Source of the DNA: Treponema sp.
Lineage (GTDB): Bacteria; Spirochaetota; Spirochaetia; Treponematales; Treponemataceae
NCBI GenBank assembly: GCA_024691265.1
Contig: JAILNT010000368.1
Span: 1-13,175 of the forward strand
Length of the DNA stretch: 13,175 nt
Direction: 5' to 3'
Under the pieces are notes generated by a model. The model was not told the DNA's origin and did no database searches. It was given only the letters and a program-made list of their open reading frames with translations. This document shows positions 1 through 7,033 of this stretch, one piece after another. The translations under genes were made by a program, and so were the position numbers. Each line of letters begins with the position of its first letter. The stretch's first letter is position 1.

Positions 1-2399
1 TAATAGAAGTTATTGAAGAAAAAAACGATAATCAAGAACAAGTTGATATAAATGATAGAGATGATATTGAACTTTCAGAAAAAAATCCTTCTTATGAAGA
101 AGATAATTTAGTAAGCAATTTATCTTCAGAATCTAATGATACACAGGAAGAAACTCCAAATCCTTTTGACCAAGCTATAAATAGCGTTGATGAAAAAGAT
201 AAGGAAAATCAAAAAAATTCATTAGATGAAGATTTTTTTGATATTGATATAAATGCTGAAGATGAAGATGAAATTAAAGCTCAGCAAGAAATGTGGAATG
301 CAAGAAACACAAATACAATCCGTCCTATTACAGTAGGAACTTTCAATAATCCTGTATCAGATCCGCTAAATCCTGTTTTTGAACAGATGGATAGAGACAT
401 TCAAGAAGAAATGAACCTCTACACAGCAAATGATAAAAATGAATATTCTAAGGAAGAACAAGACTTTGCTGATAATACTGATGTAGAAGATGAAGAAACA
501 AAGCAGGAAATTGATGCAGAGCTTGCAGAAGATAAAAAAGAAGATTCTAGTAACTATGAAAATCCATCTGAAGAAAAATTTATAGATGAAGAAATTTATG
601 ATGATGACGAAGTCTATGATGATAGTGAAGATGTAAACAGCAAGCCGATTGATTTCGTTGATAATACAGATGAAAAAACAAGCATAGAAGATGCAGAAAA
701 AATAGCTATGCAAGTTTCAGAGAATAAAATAGAGGATTCTGAAGAAAAAATAAAGGAAGAAGAAATAATAGAAGAAGATTCAGATGAAAATGATACAAAT
801 GATTACATTGATGAATCTGATGATGAAATTTATGAGTCTGATGAAATTTCAAATATAAAAGACAATCCTGATGCAGAATCCGATGTGGAAAATGAAAATT
901 TGAAAGAGAATATAGAAGAAGAAAAAAATGAAAATTCTGTTTCTCCAATTTCAGTTCCTGAAAAAGTAGAAAGACCCAAAAATATAGCTTATTCAATTCC
1001 AACAGAAGGTGTTTTAACTACTTATGATGAAAACCCTTATTGGATTATCGATGATGAAACAAAACAAGCTGCACAAAATTTAAAGAGTACGCTTAATGAA
1101 TTTAAAATCGAAGCTGAAATAACAGGAATAAGAAAAGGTCCTGTTGTAACTATGTTTGAAATGCTGCCGGCTCCTGGTGTAAAGCTCAGCAAAATAGTGG
1201 CATTACAGGATAACATTGCCCTTCGCCTTGCAGCAAGTTCTGTTCGTATTGTAGCTCCTATTCCAGGGAAAAGGGCAGTTGGTATTGAAGTTCCTAATAA
1301 AGAAAGAGCTATTGTAAGTTTCAAAGAAATTATCGAACAGGATTTACCGGCATGGTCAAAAATGGCTGTCCCTGTAATTCTTGGAAAAGATATTAGCGGC
1401 GAATCTCAAATAATGGATTTAGTAAAAACACCTCATTTACTTATTGCCGGTGCAACAGGAGCTGGTAAATCTGTATGTGTAAACAGCTTGATTCTTTCTA
1501 TTCTTTATAAGAGAAAGCCAGAACAAGTAAAAATGATTCTCATTGACCCTAAAATTGTAGAGCTAAAACTTTATAATGATATTCCACATCTTTTAACTCC
1601 TGTAATCACAGAAGCTAAAAAGGCATTCCAGGCATTACAGTATTGTTTGTGTGAAATGGAAAGAAGATATGCACTGCTCGACCATTTGGGAGTTAGAGAT
1701 ATAACTTCATATAATAAAAGAATCGTAGAAAGAAAAATTGCTACAGAAAAGCTTCCATATATTGTTGTAATTATTGATGAATTTGCTGATTTAATGGCAA
1801 CAAGCGGTAAAGAACTTGAAACAACCGTTGCCCGTCTTTGTGCAATGAGCCGAGCTGTTGGTATTCATCTTGTTCTTGCAACTCAGCGACCTTCTATTGA
1901 TGTTATCACAGGTCTTATAAAAGCAAATATACCTAGCCGTATAGCATTTATGGTTGCTTCTAAAATGGATAGCCGAATCATTATAGACCAGGTAGGAGCA
2001 GAAAAACTTCTTGGTAAGGGTGATATGCTTTACGCTGGAGCTGTAGACCCATTCCCTGTACGTATTCAGGGAACTTTTGTAAGTGATACAGAAGTGGAAA
2101 ATGTCGTTGAATATGTAAAACAATATGGAGAGCCTGAATATATAGATGAAGAAATATTCGTTGACGATGAAGAAGATGACAGCAATCAGCAATCATTCTC
2201 TTCAGACGGAGAAGATCCTTTATATGATAAAGCACTGGATATTGTAATACAGGCAGGAAAGGCTAGTGCAAGCTATATACAGCGTAGATTAAAAATAGGC
2301 TACAATAGAGCTGCTCGTCTTGTTGAAGAAATGGAAGCAAGAGGAATAGTTGGCCCTGCGAACGGAAGTAAGCCTAGAGAAATAATTCACATGCCATAG
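1..2399 (+). CDS. ftsK: DNA translocase FtsK/SpoIIIE, 5'-truncated by window edge
   Basis: This is a hexameric ATP-driven DNA pump that clears and segregates chromosome termini at the division septum. The reading frame is open from base 3, so the ATG at 291 is internal; the true start and the expected N-terminal membrane segments lie left of the window. Bases 3 to about 950 encode a low-complexity linker very rich in Asp and Glu with no obvious fold. The alpha/beta motor follows: Walker A GATGAGKS at 1449-1472 and Walker B IVVIIDEFADLM at 1761-1796. After a second acidic stretch (DDEEDDSN, about 2163-2190) comes the C-terminal gamma winged helix from about 2214, with the typical ending RAARLVEEMEARGIVGP. 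In FtsK the gamma domain reads polar DNA sequences and contacts XerD. The stop TAG is followed at once by a terminator. The family call is certain; the long acidic linker is unusual compared with the Pro/Gln-rich linker of E. coli. Confidence 0.96.
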   Translation, partial: IEVIEEKNDNQEQVDINDRDDIELSEKNPSYEEDNLVSNLSSESNDTQEETPNPFDQAINSVDEKDKENQKNSLDEDFFDIDINAEDEDEIKAQQEMWNARNTNTIRPITVGTFNNPVSDPLNPVFEQMDRDIQEEMNLYTANDKNEYSKEEQDFADNTDVEDEETKQEIDAELAEDKKEDSSNYENPSEEKFIDEEIYDDDEVYDDSEDVNSKPIDFVDNTDEKTSIEDAEKIAMQVSENKIEDSEEKIKEEEIIEEDSDENDTNDYIDESDDEIYESDEISNIKDNPDAESDVENENLKENIEEEKNENSVSPISVPEKVERPKNIAYSIPTEGVLTTYDENPYWIIDDETKQAAQNLKSTLNEFKIEAEITGIRKGPVVTMFEMLPAPGVKLSKIVALQDNIALRLAASSVRIVAPIPGKRAVGIEVPNKERAIVSFKEIIEQDLPAWSKMAVPVILGKDISGESQIMDLVKTPHLLIAGATGAGKSVCVNSLILSILYKRKPEQVKMILIDPKIVELKLYNDIPHLLTPVITEAKKAFQALQYCLCEMERRYALLDHLGVRDITSYNKRIVERKIATEKLPYIVVIIDEFADLMATSGKELETTVARLCAMSRAVGIHLVLATQRPSIDVITGLIKANIPSRIAFMVASKMDSRIIIDQVGAEKLLGKGDMLYAGAVDPFPVRIQGTFVSDTEVENVVEYVKQYGEPEYIDEEIFVDDEEDDSNQQSFSSDGEDPLYDKALDIVIQAGKASASYIQRRLKIGYNRAARLVEEMEARGIVGPANGSKPREIIHMP

Positions 2400-2400
2400 C

Positions 2401-2435
2401 AAAATAAAAACCCGCAAGATTTTGCGGGTTTTTTT
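2401..2435. terminator. Bidirectional intrinsic terminator between ftsK and the CBM48 gene
   Basis: A perfect GC-rich stem CCCGCAA / TTGCGGG (2411-2417 with 2422-2428) around the loop GATT is extended by five A-T pairs on the outside. It is followed by a run of T on the plus strand (2429-2435). The plus-strand A-run on the left gives a T-run on the minus strand. It can therefore end both the rightward ftsK transcript and the leftward CBM48 transcript. Confidence 0.93.
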
Positions 2436-2470
2436 ATAACTAACTTCCTAAAGTATAAAATCAAATAAGC

Positions 2471-2833
2471 TTATTTCTTAGCTTTCTTTGCTTTTTCTGT
2501 TTTTTCTGCCTTTTCAGGTGGATAACAACATACTACAGAATTGTCTGTATGGCTAAATGGAGCTGGAATATATTTATCAGCGTCCCAGTCATTTTCCCAA
2601 TGTTTTCCATCAAGAAGATATCTGAACTGGTATTCTTTACCAGCATCAAGTTCTAATTTTACAGAGAAACTTCCATCTTTTTTATTTAATTTCAATGGCA
2701 TTTCTGTACTGCTCCAGCTATTGAAATCACCAGCAATAGTGATATGCTCTGCACCATGTGCAGCTTCTGGAGATACTGTAAATGTTACATTGCACTTAGT
2801 CTTGTCTTTAGAAAACGTTTTTTTCAAAGCCAT
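2471..2833 (-). CDS. Small stand-alone glycogen-binding (CBM48 / isoamylase early-set) protein
   Basis: This 120-residue cytoplasmic protein is almost entirely one immunoglobulin-like E-set domain of the CBM48/AMPK-beta type, which binds glycogen or other alpha-glucans. The typical pattern is visible: HITIAGDFNSW (residues 30-40), a middle strand KKDGSFSVKLEL (51-62), then YQFRYLLDGKHWENDW (68-83) and a closing Asp-Asn-Ser strand. Aromatic residues W40, W79 and W83 are candidates for sugar contact. The tail is Lys/Ala/Glu-rich (KAEKTEKAKKAKK-like). No catalytic domain, signal peptide or membrane segment is present. I chose the ATG at 2833 because an AAGGAG lies 7 bases upstream; a longer frame from a TTG at 2926 has no support. 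Such short proteins are usually annotated as isoamylase early-set domain proteins. The partner or role, perhaps glycogen or maltodextrin targeting, is inference. Confidence 0.88.
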   Translation of the reverse strand: MALKKTFSKDKTKCNVTFTVSPEAAHGAEHITIAGDFNSWSSTEMPLKLNKKDGSFSVKLELDAGKEYQFRYLLDGKHWENDWDADKYIPAPFSHTDNSVVCCYPPEKAEKTEKAKKAKK

Positions 2834-2840
2834 ATAATAA

Positions 2841-2846
2841 CTCCTT
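2841..2846 (-). promoter_or_regulatory. Ribosome binding site of the CBM48 gene
   Basis: AAGGAG on the minus strand, 7 bases before the ATG at 2833. It fixes the start and rules out the longer frame that begins with TTG at 2926. Confidence 0.85.
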
Positions 2847-2875
2847 TTTTTTATGCCATTGAAAATAAGTGGCAG

Positions 2876-2926
2876 TTGCTTATTTGATAATTGTAGTATA
2901 CTATAAATAGTAGCTTTCGTACACAA
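2876..2926. promoter_or_regulatory. Probable divergent promoter region for the CBM48 gene and metK
   Basis: The 181-base gap between the two divergent start codons holds a perfect palindrome TAGTATACTA at 2894-2903, which gives a TATACT -10-like box on both strands. Rightward, TTGCTT (2876-2881) lies 15 bases before TATACT, and a TATAAA (2902-2907) follows. Leftward, TTGTGT (2926-2921) lies 17 bases from TAGTAT (2903-2898). The -35 boxes are weak, so the exact start points are uncertain. The rest of the metK leader (about 2910-3003) shows no clear riboswitch fold to me. Confidence 0.4.
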
Positions 2927-3014
2927 ATTCTAATCCACAAAAAAATATTTTCAACAAATTTTATGGATTGTTCCGCAAGAATTTTTTACGAAAAGAGAAC
3001 TTTAAGGAAACTTT

Positions 3015-4184
3015 ATGGAAAACAAACATTACCTTTTCACTTCTGAGTCTGTTGGTGAAGGTCATCCAGACAAATTGTGCGATCAAATATCAGATGCGGT
3101 TCTTGACGCATGTCTTAAAGAAGATCCAGAAAGTCACGTTGCTTGCGAAACATTCGCTTCTACAGCCCTTGTTCTTGTAGGTGGAGAAATCAACACAAAA
3201 GCTGATTATATCGATGTTAATAAAATTGCTCGTGATGTAGCAAAAGAAATCGGATATACAGATGCAGACTATGGTCTTGATTGTGATTCAATGGCAGTAT
3301 TGAACATGATTCATTCTCAATCTCCAGATATTAATCAGGGAGTTGTTGGAGAAGGTCTTGATGAATACAAAGGTCAGCAGGGTGCTGGTGACCAGGGAAT
3401 GATGTTCGGTTTTGCCTGTCGTGAAACACCCGAACTTATGCCAGCTCCTATTATGCTTGCTCATAAATTAATGTTAAAAGCAACAGAGCTAAGAAAGAGC
3501 GGAGAATTCAACTGGCTTCGTCCTGATGCAAAAAGCCAGGTTACAATTGAATATGAAGGAAATAAACCTGTTCATATTGATACAGTTGTATTAAGCCATC
3601 AGCATGGACCTGAAGCTTCTAATGAACTTATTCGTGATACTATCATCAATAGAATTATTAAGCCTGTTCTTGAACCAACAGGTCTTTTTGATTCAAAAAC
3701 TCATTTCCATATTAATCCAACTGGAAGATTCGAAATTGGAGGTCCATTTGGAGACACAGGTCTTACAGGTCGTAAGATTATTGTAGATACTTATGGTGGT
3801 ATGGGTCGTCATGGAGGCGGAGCTTTCAGTGGTAAAGACCCTAGTAAAGTTGACCGCTCTGCAGCTTATATGGCTCGTTATATTGCCAAAAATATTGTTG
3901 CAGCAGAGCTTGCAGAAAGATGTGAAGTACAGCTTGCATATGCTATTGGTGTTCCTTATCCTGTTTCAATCATGGTTGAAACATTCGGAACTGAAAAAGT
4001 TGCTGTAGCCAACATTGAAAAAGCTGTTTCAAAAGTATTTGACTGTACACCAGCAGGAATTATAAAGACTTTAGATTTGAAACGTCCTATCTACTCAAAA
4101 ACAGCAGCTTATGGACATTTCGGAAGAAATGACTTCCCTTGGGAACAAGTAAACAAAGTTAATGCTCTTCGTGCAGAAATATAA
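3015..4184 (+). CDS. metK: S-adenosylmethionine synthetase MetK
   Basis: The enzyme makes S-adenosylmethionine from methionine and ATP, releasing phosphate and pyrophosphate; it is a cytosolic tetramer in the known family. At 389 residues the protein is full length. Signatures: GEGHPDK at residues 14-20, with the ATP-binding His17 and Asp19; GAGDQGMMFG (123-132), the family signature hexapeptide GAGDQG; and the glycine-rich phosphate loop GGGAFSGKDPSKVDRSAAY (267-285). The start ATG at 3015 has an AAGGA six bases upstream. The gene is apparently monocistronic, because a new promoter for nth starts right after its stop. I see no SAM riboswitch in its leader. The call is certain. Confidence 0.98.
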   Translation: MENKHYLFTSESVGEGHPDKLCDQISDAVLDACLKEDPESHVACETFASTALVLVGGEINTKADYIDVNKIARDVAKEIGYTDADYGLDCDSMAVLNMIHSQSPDINQGVVGEGLDEYKGQQGAGDQGMMFGFACRETPELMPAPIMLAHKLMLKATELRKSGEFNWLRPDAKSQVTIEYEGNKPVHIDTVVLSHQHGPEASNELIRDTIINRIIKPVLEPTGLFDSKTHFHINPTGRFEIGGPFGDTGLTGRKIIVDTYGGMGRHGGGAFSGKDPSKVDRSAAYMARYIAKNIVAAELAERCEVQLAYAIGVPYPVSIMVETFGTEKVAVANIEKAVSKVFDCTPAGIIKTLDLKRPIYSKTAAYGHFGRNDFPWEQVNKVNALRAEI

Positions 4185-4189
4185 TATTT

Positions 4190-4218
4190 TTGTTCTAATC
4201 CACATCATGTGATATAAT
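4190..4218 (+). promoter_or_regulatory. Promoter of the nth-mscS-HD gene cluster
   Basis: TTGTTC at 4190-4195, a 17-base spacer and a perfect TATAAT at 4213-4218 preceded by TG one base upstream (extended -10). It starts 5 bases after the metK stop. Transcription should start near 4224-4226. Confidence 0.78.
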
Positions 4219-4227
4219 ACTGGATAT

Positions 4228-4268
4228 AAACGGCAGTCTTCATTTTAATACAATGGAGACTGCCGTTT
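4228..4268 (+). promoter_or_regulatory. Long hairpin at the predicted 5' end of the nth mRNA
   Basis: AAACGGCAGTCT (4228-4239) pairs perfectly with AGACTGCCGTTT (4257-4268). The stem continues by one T-G wobble and CATT/AATG, giving about 17 pairs around a 7-base loop. The predicted transcription start lies only 2-4 bases upstream, so the mRNA would begin with this stem-loop. Only four T follow, so as a metK terminator it would be weak; it could still serve readthrough transcripts. The stem buries the ATG at 4253 and so argues for the nth start at 4289. Confidence 0.75.
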
Positions 4269-4288
4269 TAGTAGTAGGACGGTATACT

Positions 4289-4933
4289 ATGACTTTGTTA
4301 AATGATGCAGATATAAAAATCATAATGGAAAGATTCAAAGCTAATAATCCAAATCCACAAAGTGAGCTTAAATGGAAAAATCCATATACATTATTAGTGG
4401 CTGTTGTACTTTCTGCACAAGCTACCGATAAAAGCGTAAATAAGGCAACAGAAAAATTATTTGAAAAAGTTGATAGTCCTCAAAAAATGTTGGACTTAGG
4501 TATAGCCGGTCTTATCCCTTATATTCGTTCTATAGGATTGTATAATAATAAAGCAAAAAATATTATAAAACTTAGCGAAGAACTTATAGAGAAGTTTGAT
4601 TCAAAAGTTCCAGACACAATAAAAGAGCTTACAAGTCTTCCAGGTGTTGGTAGAAAAACTGCAAATGTAATGCTTAATGTAGCATTCAAAAAAGCCTCTA
4701 TGCCAGTAGATACTCATCTTTTGAGAGTAAGCCCAAGAATAGGGCTTTCAGATGGAAAGACACCTCTGGAAGTAGAAGAAGATTTAATGCACTGTATACC
4801 TGAAGAATATCTTTTAGATGCTCATCATTGGCTGCTTTTACATGGCAGGTATATATGTGTAGCAAGAAAACCGAAATGTACAGAATGTTTTATAAAAGAC
4901 ATTTGTATATATAAAGAGAAAAACAATTTTTAG
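4289..4933 (+). CDS. nth: Endonuclease III, DNA glycosylase/AP lyase
   Basis: This base-excision repair enzyme removes oxidised pyrimidines and cleaves the abasic site by beta-elimination. At 214 residues it is close to the E. coli length (211). The helix-hairpin-helix LPGVGRKTANV holds the catalytic Lys123, and VDTHLLRV holds the catalytic Asp141. Four cysteines, C190-X6-C197-X2-C200-X5-C206, form the 4Fe-4S cluster site. I take ATG 4289, because the product then starts like other Nth proteins (MTLLNDADIKII) and AGGA lies about 9 bases upstream. An in-frame ATG at 4253 sits inside a hairpin without a ribosome site. It is the first gene of a probable operon with the MscS channel, which follows after 13 bases. 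Confidence 0.96.
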   Translation: MTLLNDADIKIIMERFKANNPNPQSELKWKNPYTLLVAVVLSAQATDKSVNKATEKLFEKVDSPQKMLDLGIAGLIPYIRSIGLYNNKAKNIIKLSEELIEKFDSKVPDTIKELTSLPGVGRKTANVMLNVAFKKASMPVDTHLLRVSPRIGLSDGKTPLEVEEDLMHCIPEEYLLDAHHWLLLHGRYICVARKPKCTECFIKDICIYKEKNNF

Positions 4934-4946
4934 GAGAAACGAAAAA

Positions 4947-5843
4947 ATGGACAACGTAGTAGATGCTGCACAAAAAGCAACTAGAGAAATTTCTGAACAA
5001 ACAGGTCCTATGAAGGATTTTTTATCAAGAATATTTACAGAGGATAATATCTATAAATTTATAGGAGCAATTATAATGCTTCTAATATTCTATGGAATAT
5101 ATAAATTATTGATAAAAATAATCAAAAGTGTTCCGGAAGATAAAATAAAAAATGTGAACAAATTAATAATAAAGCGAATTTTTAGTTATGCCTTTTATAT
5201 TTGTTGTGCTATGTATATTTTAAGCCTTTTTGGAATAAAATTTACAGCTATATGGGGAGCTGCTGGAATTGCTGGAGTTGCACTTGGCTTTGCCGCTCAA
5301 ACATCTGTAAGTAATATTATCAGCGGTCTTTTTGTTTTAAGTGAAAAAACTATGAAAGTAGGTGATTTAATTACAGTTGGCGATATAACAGGTATTGTTG
5401 ATATGATAAATCTGCTTTCTGTTCAAATCCATACATTGGATAATCAAATGGTAAGAATTCCTAATTCAACCATAATAAATTCAAATTTAATAAACACAAC
5501 ATACTTCCCAAATAGAAGAATGACTATTGCAGTTTCTGTAGACTACAATACAGATTTAGAGAATGCCTTAAAAGTTCTGTTAAAAGCACCCTCACTTTGT
5601 CCAACAGTTCTTTCAGATCCAGCTCCAGCTGCATGGATAGATAGTTTTGCTGACAGTGGAATAAACCTTGTTCTTGCTGTTTGGTTTAAAAAGGAAAATT
5701 TCCTTGAAACAAAAAATTCAACTTTCATAGCAATAAATAAGGTATTCAATGAAGGAAAAATTGTTATACCTTATAACAGAATAAATATTTGTACAGTTCA
5801 TGACCCTCAGGCTGAAAGTATTGCTAGTGGTGAATTAAAATAG
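4947..5843 (+). CDS. MscS-type small-conductance mechanosensitive channel
   Basis: This inner-membrane channel opens under membrane tension and releases solutes on osmotic downshock. It has 298 residues, close to E. coli MscS. Three hydrophobic segments are seen at about residues 36-60, 76-97 and 100-130. The third carries the Gly/Ala-rich pore helix AAGIAGVALGFAAQTSVSN, then the beta domain with VGDLITVGDITGIVDMI and the conserved VRIPNSTI. A cytoplasmic mixed domain follows to the end. The ribosome site AGGAG overlaps the nth stop codon (TAGGAG), about 10 bases before the ATG, which suggests translational coupling with nth. I see no biological link between DNA repair and the channel; co-transcription is probably historical. 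Confidence 0.94.
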   Translation: MDNVVDAAQKATREISEQTGPMKDFLSRIFTEDNIYKFIGAIIMLLIFYGIYKLLIKIIKSVPEDKIKNVNKLIIKRIFSYAFYICCAMYILSLFGIKFTAIWGAAGIAGVALGFAAQTSVSNIISGLFVLSEKTMKVGDLITVGDITGIVDMINLLSVQIHTLDNQMVRIPNSTIINSNLINTTYFPNRRMTIAVSVDYNTDLENALKVLLKAPSLCPTVLSDPAPAAWIDSFADSGINLVLAVWFKKENFLETKNSTFIAINKVFNEGKIVIPYNRINICTVHDPQAESIASGELK

Positions 5844-5878
5844 AAGTATAAGGTTTTCAGAAAAAAAGGAGAATCTAT

Positions 5879-6940
5879 ATGAATAAAGTTATAAAATATT
5901 TCGATAAGCTTGCTGAGTATCATAAAATACTTAGTCCCGAATATCCTGACTTTTTAGATAGATATATACAGACACGCTTATTACAACGTCTAAAAGGGGT
6001 AGGTCTTTTATGTGGAACAGACTGGACACCTCTTTATAAAAACAAATTCTTCTATTCAAGATTAGAGCATAGTATTGGCGTTGCTCTTATAATATGGAGA
6101 TTTACAAAAAGTAAAAAGCAAACCATTGCAGGACTTTTACATGATGTATCTACTCCAGCTTTTAGTCATGTTGCAGATTTCAGAAATGGAGATGCAATGA
6201 CACAGACTACGAGCGAAAAAGAGAACGACTATATGGTTCGTAATGATGTTGATCTTGGTCTTATTCTAAATAATGATGGTCTTTATTCTACAGAAGTTGG
6301 AAATTATCATCGTTATCCTATTGCAGATAATGATATTCCCCGTTTAAGTTCAGATAGACTTGAATATATGTTCCCATCGGGAATGGCATTAGATGATACA
6401 TGGGATATGGAAAGTATTGCTAGAGTATACGAAGATATTACATTAATGCTGAATGAAGATGACCAGGCAGAACTTGGATTTTGTTCAAAAGAAACTGCTG
6501 AAGAATACTGTAAAAACTTTTGTCACACAGCAAATCTTTTGCAAAGGAATGAAAATAAACTTGCCCTTCAGCTTCTTGCTGAAATTTGTACCCTTGCAGT
6601 TAATGAAGAAATTGTTTCTGAAAGAGATTTTATGTCTCTTAGTGAAGAAGACATCATGAATAAATTTGAAGAAGCTGCAAATAATGAAAAGAGTGAAACA
6701 AAATTTGCAAGTTACTTTAGAACATTTACAACAATGTCTTCAATAGAACATTCTGATACACCTTTAGACGGTTATTTTAATGTAAAACTTGATGTAAAAC
6801 GCCGTTATATAAATCCGCTTGTTGCAACAAAAGGAACTAAGGGAGTAAGAATATCAGAACTTTCTAAAGCTGCTGCTGAATACATTCAAGAAGCTTTAAA
6901 TTATAAAGATTCTGCTTACGGCTGTGCAAAACTCGTATAA
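5879..6940 (+). CDS. HD-domain phosphohydrolase (dGTPase-like superfamily, COG1078-type)
   Basis: This 353-residue cytoplasmic protein has the metal ligands of the HD superfamily in order: RLEHS (His64), LLHDVSTPAFSH (His88-Asp89, His97) and SSDRLEYMF (Asp159). The spacing is as in dNTP triphosphohydrolase-like HD proteins. The C-terminal half (about residues 170-353) is helical-looking with no motif I recognise. The substrate cannot be read from the sequence; hydrolysis of a nucleotide or other phosphate ester is the family expectation. AAGGAG lies 7 bases before the ATG. It follows the mscS gene after 35 bases on the same strand without a terminator between, so it is probably the last gene of the nth cluster. 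Its TAA stop is shared with the T-tract of the opposing rhaD terminator. Confidence 0.85.
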   Translation: MNKVIKYFDKLAEYHKILSPEYPDFLDRYIQTRLLQRLKGVGLLCGTDWTPLYKNKFFYSRLEHSIGVALIIWRFTKSKKQTIAGLLHDVSTPAFSHVADFRNGDAMTQTTSEKENDYMVRNDVDLGLILNNDGLYSTEVGNYHRYPIADNDIPRLSSDRLEYMFPSGMALDDTWDMESIARVYEDITLMLNEDDQAELGFCSKETAEEYCKNFCHTANLLQRNENKLALQLLAEICTLAVNEEIVSERDFMSLSEEDIMNKFEEAANNEKSETKFASYFRTFTTMSSIEHSDTPLDGYFNVKLDVKRRYINPLVATKGTKGVRISELSKAAAEYIQEALNYKDSAYGCAKLV

Positions 6941-6974
6941 AAAAAGAAGCCAGAATATCTTTTGATATTCTGGC
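6938..6974 (-). terminator. Terminator of the rhaB-rhaD unit (leftward)
   Basis: Perfect 11-bp stem GCCAGAATATC / GATATTCTGGC (6949-6959 with 6964-6974) around a TTTT loop. On the minus strand it is followed by TTCTTTTTTTA, a good T-tract. On the plus strand no T-run follows (CTGGAGG), so it is a leftward terminator and at most a weak end for the HD gene transcript. Confidence 0.88.
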
Positions 6975-7033
6975 CTGGAGGTTAAACTATATACTTATAC
7001 AATAAAAATAGGAGGATATTGTATTAAATTTTA

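Noticed and set aside
291..293. ATG as the ftsK start
   Set aside because: The same frame stays open to the left edge with the same acidic composition, so the gene is cut by the window.
366..1002. Long minus-strand frames rich in Phe, Ile and His opposite ftsK
   Set aside because: They are the antisense of the Asp/Glu/Lys-rich linker; composition is an artefact and no ribosome sites are present.
2463..2476. 14-base AT-rich palindrome AAATAAGCTTATTT at the CBM48 stop codon
   Set aside because: It has no loop and no T-tract and overlaps coding sequence; the real terminator is at 2401-2435.
2810..2826. GAAAACGTTTTTTTCA resembling a catabolite (cre) site
   Set aside because: It lies inside the first codons of the CBM48 gene, is imperfect, and is explained by the coding sequence.
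2904..3003. Possible SAM riboswitch before metK
   Set aside because: No paired P1-P4-like helices or terminator stem could be found in the short AT-rich leader.
2928..4204. 12-base direct repeat TTCTAATCCACA at 2928 and 4193, upstream of metK and nth
   Set aside because: Matches of this length are expected by chance in a 13-kb AT-rich window, and the distance to a -10 box differs between the two.
4253..4288. N-terminal extension of nth from ATG 4253
   Set aside because: It lies inside a stable hairpin, has no ribosome site, and adds residues not typical of Nth.
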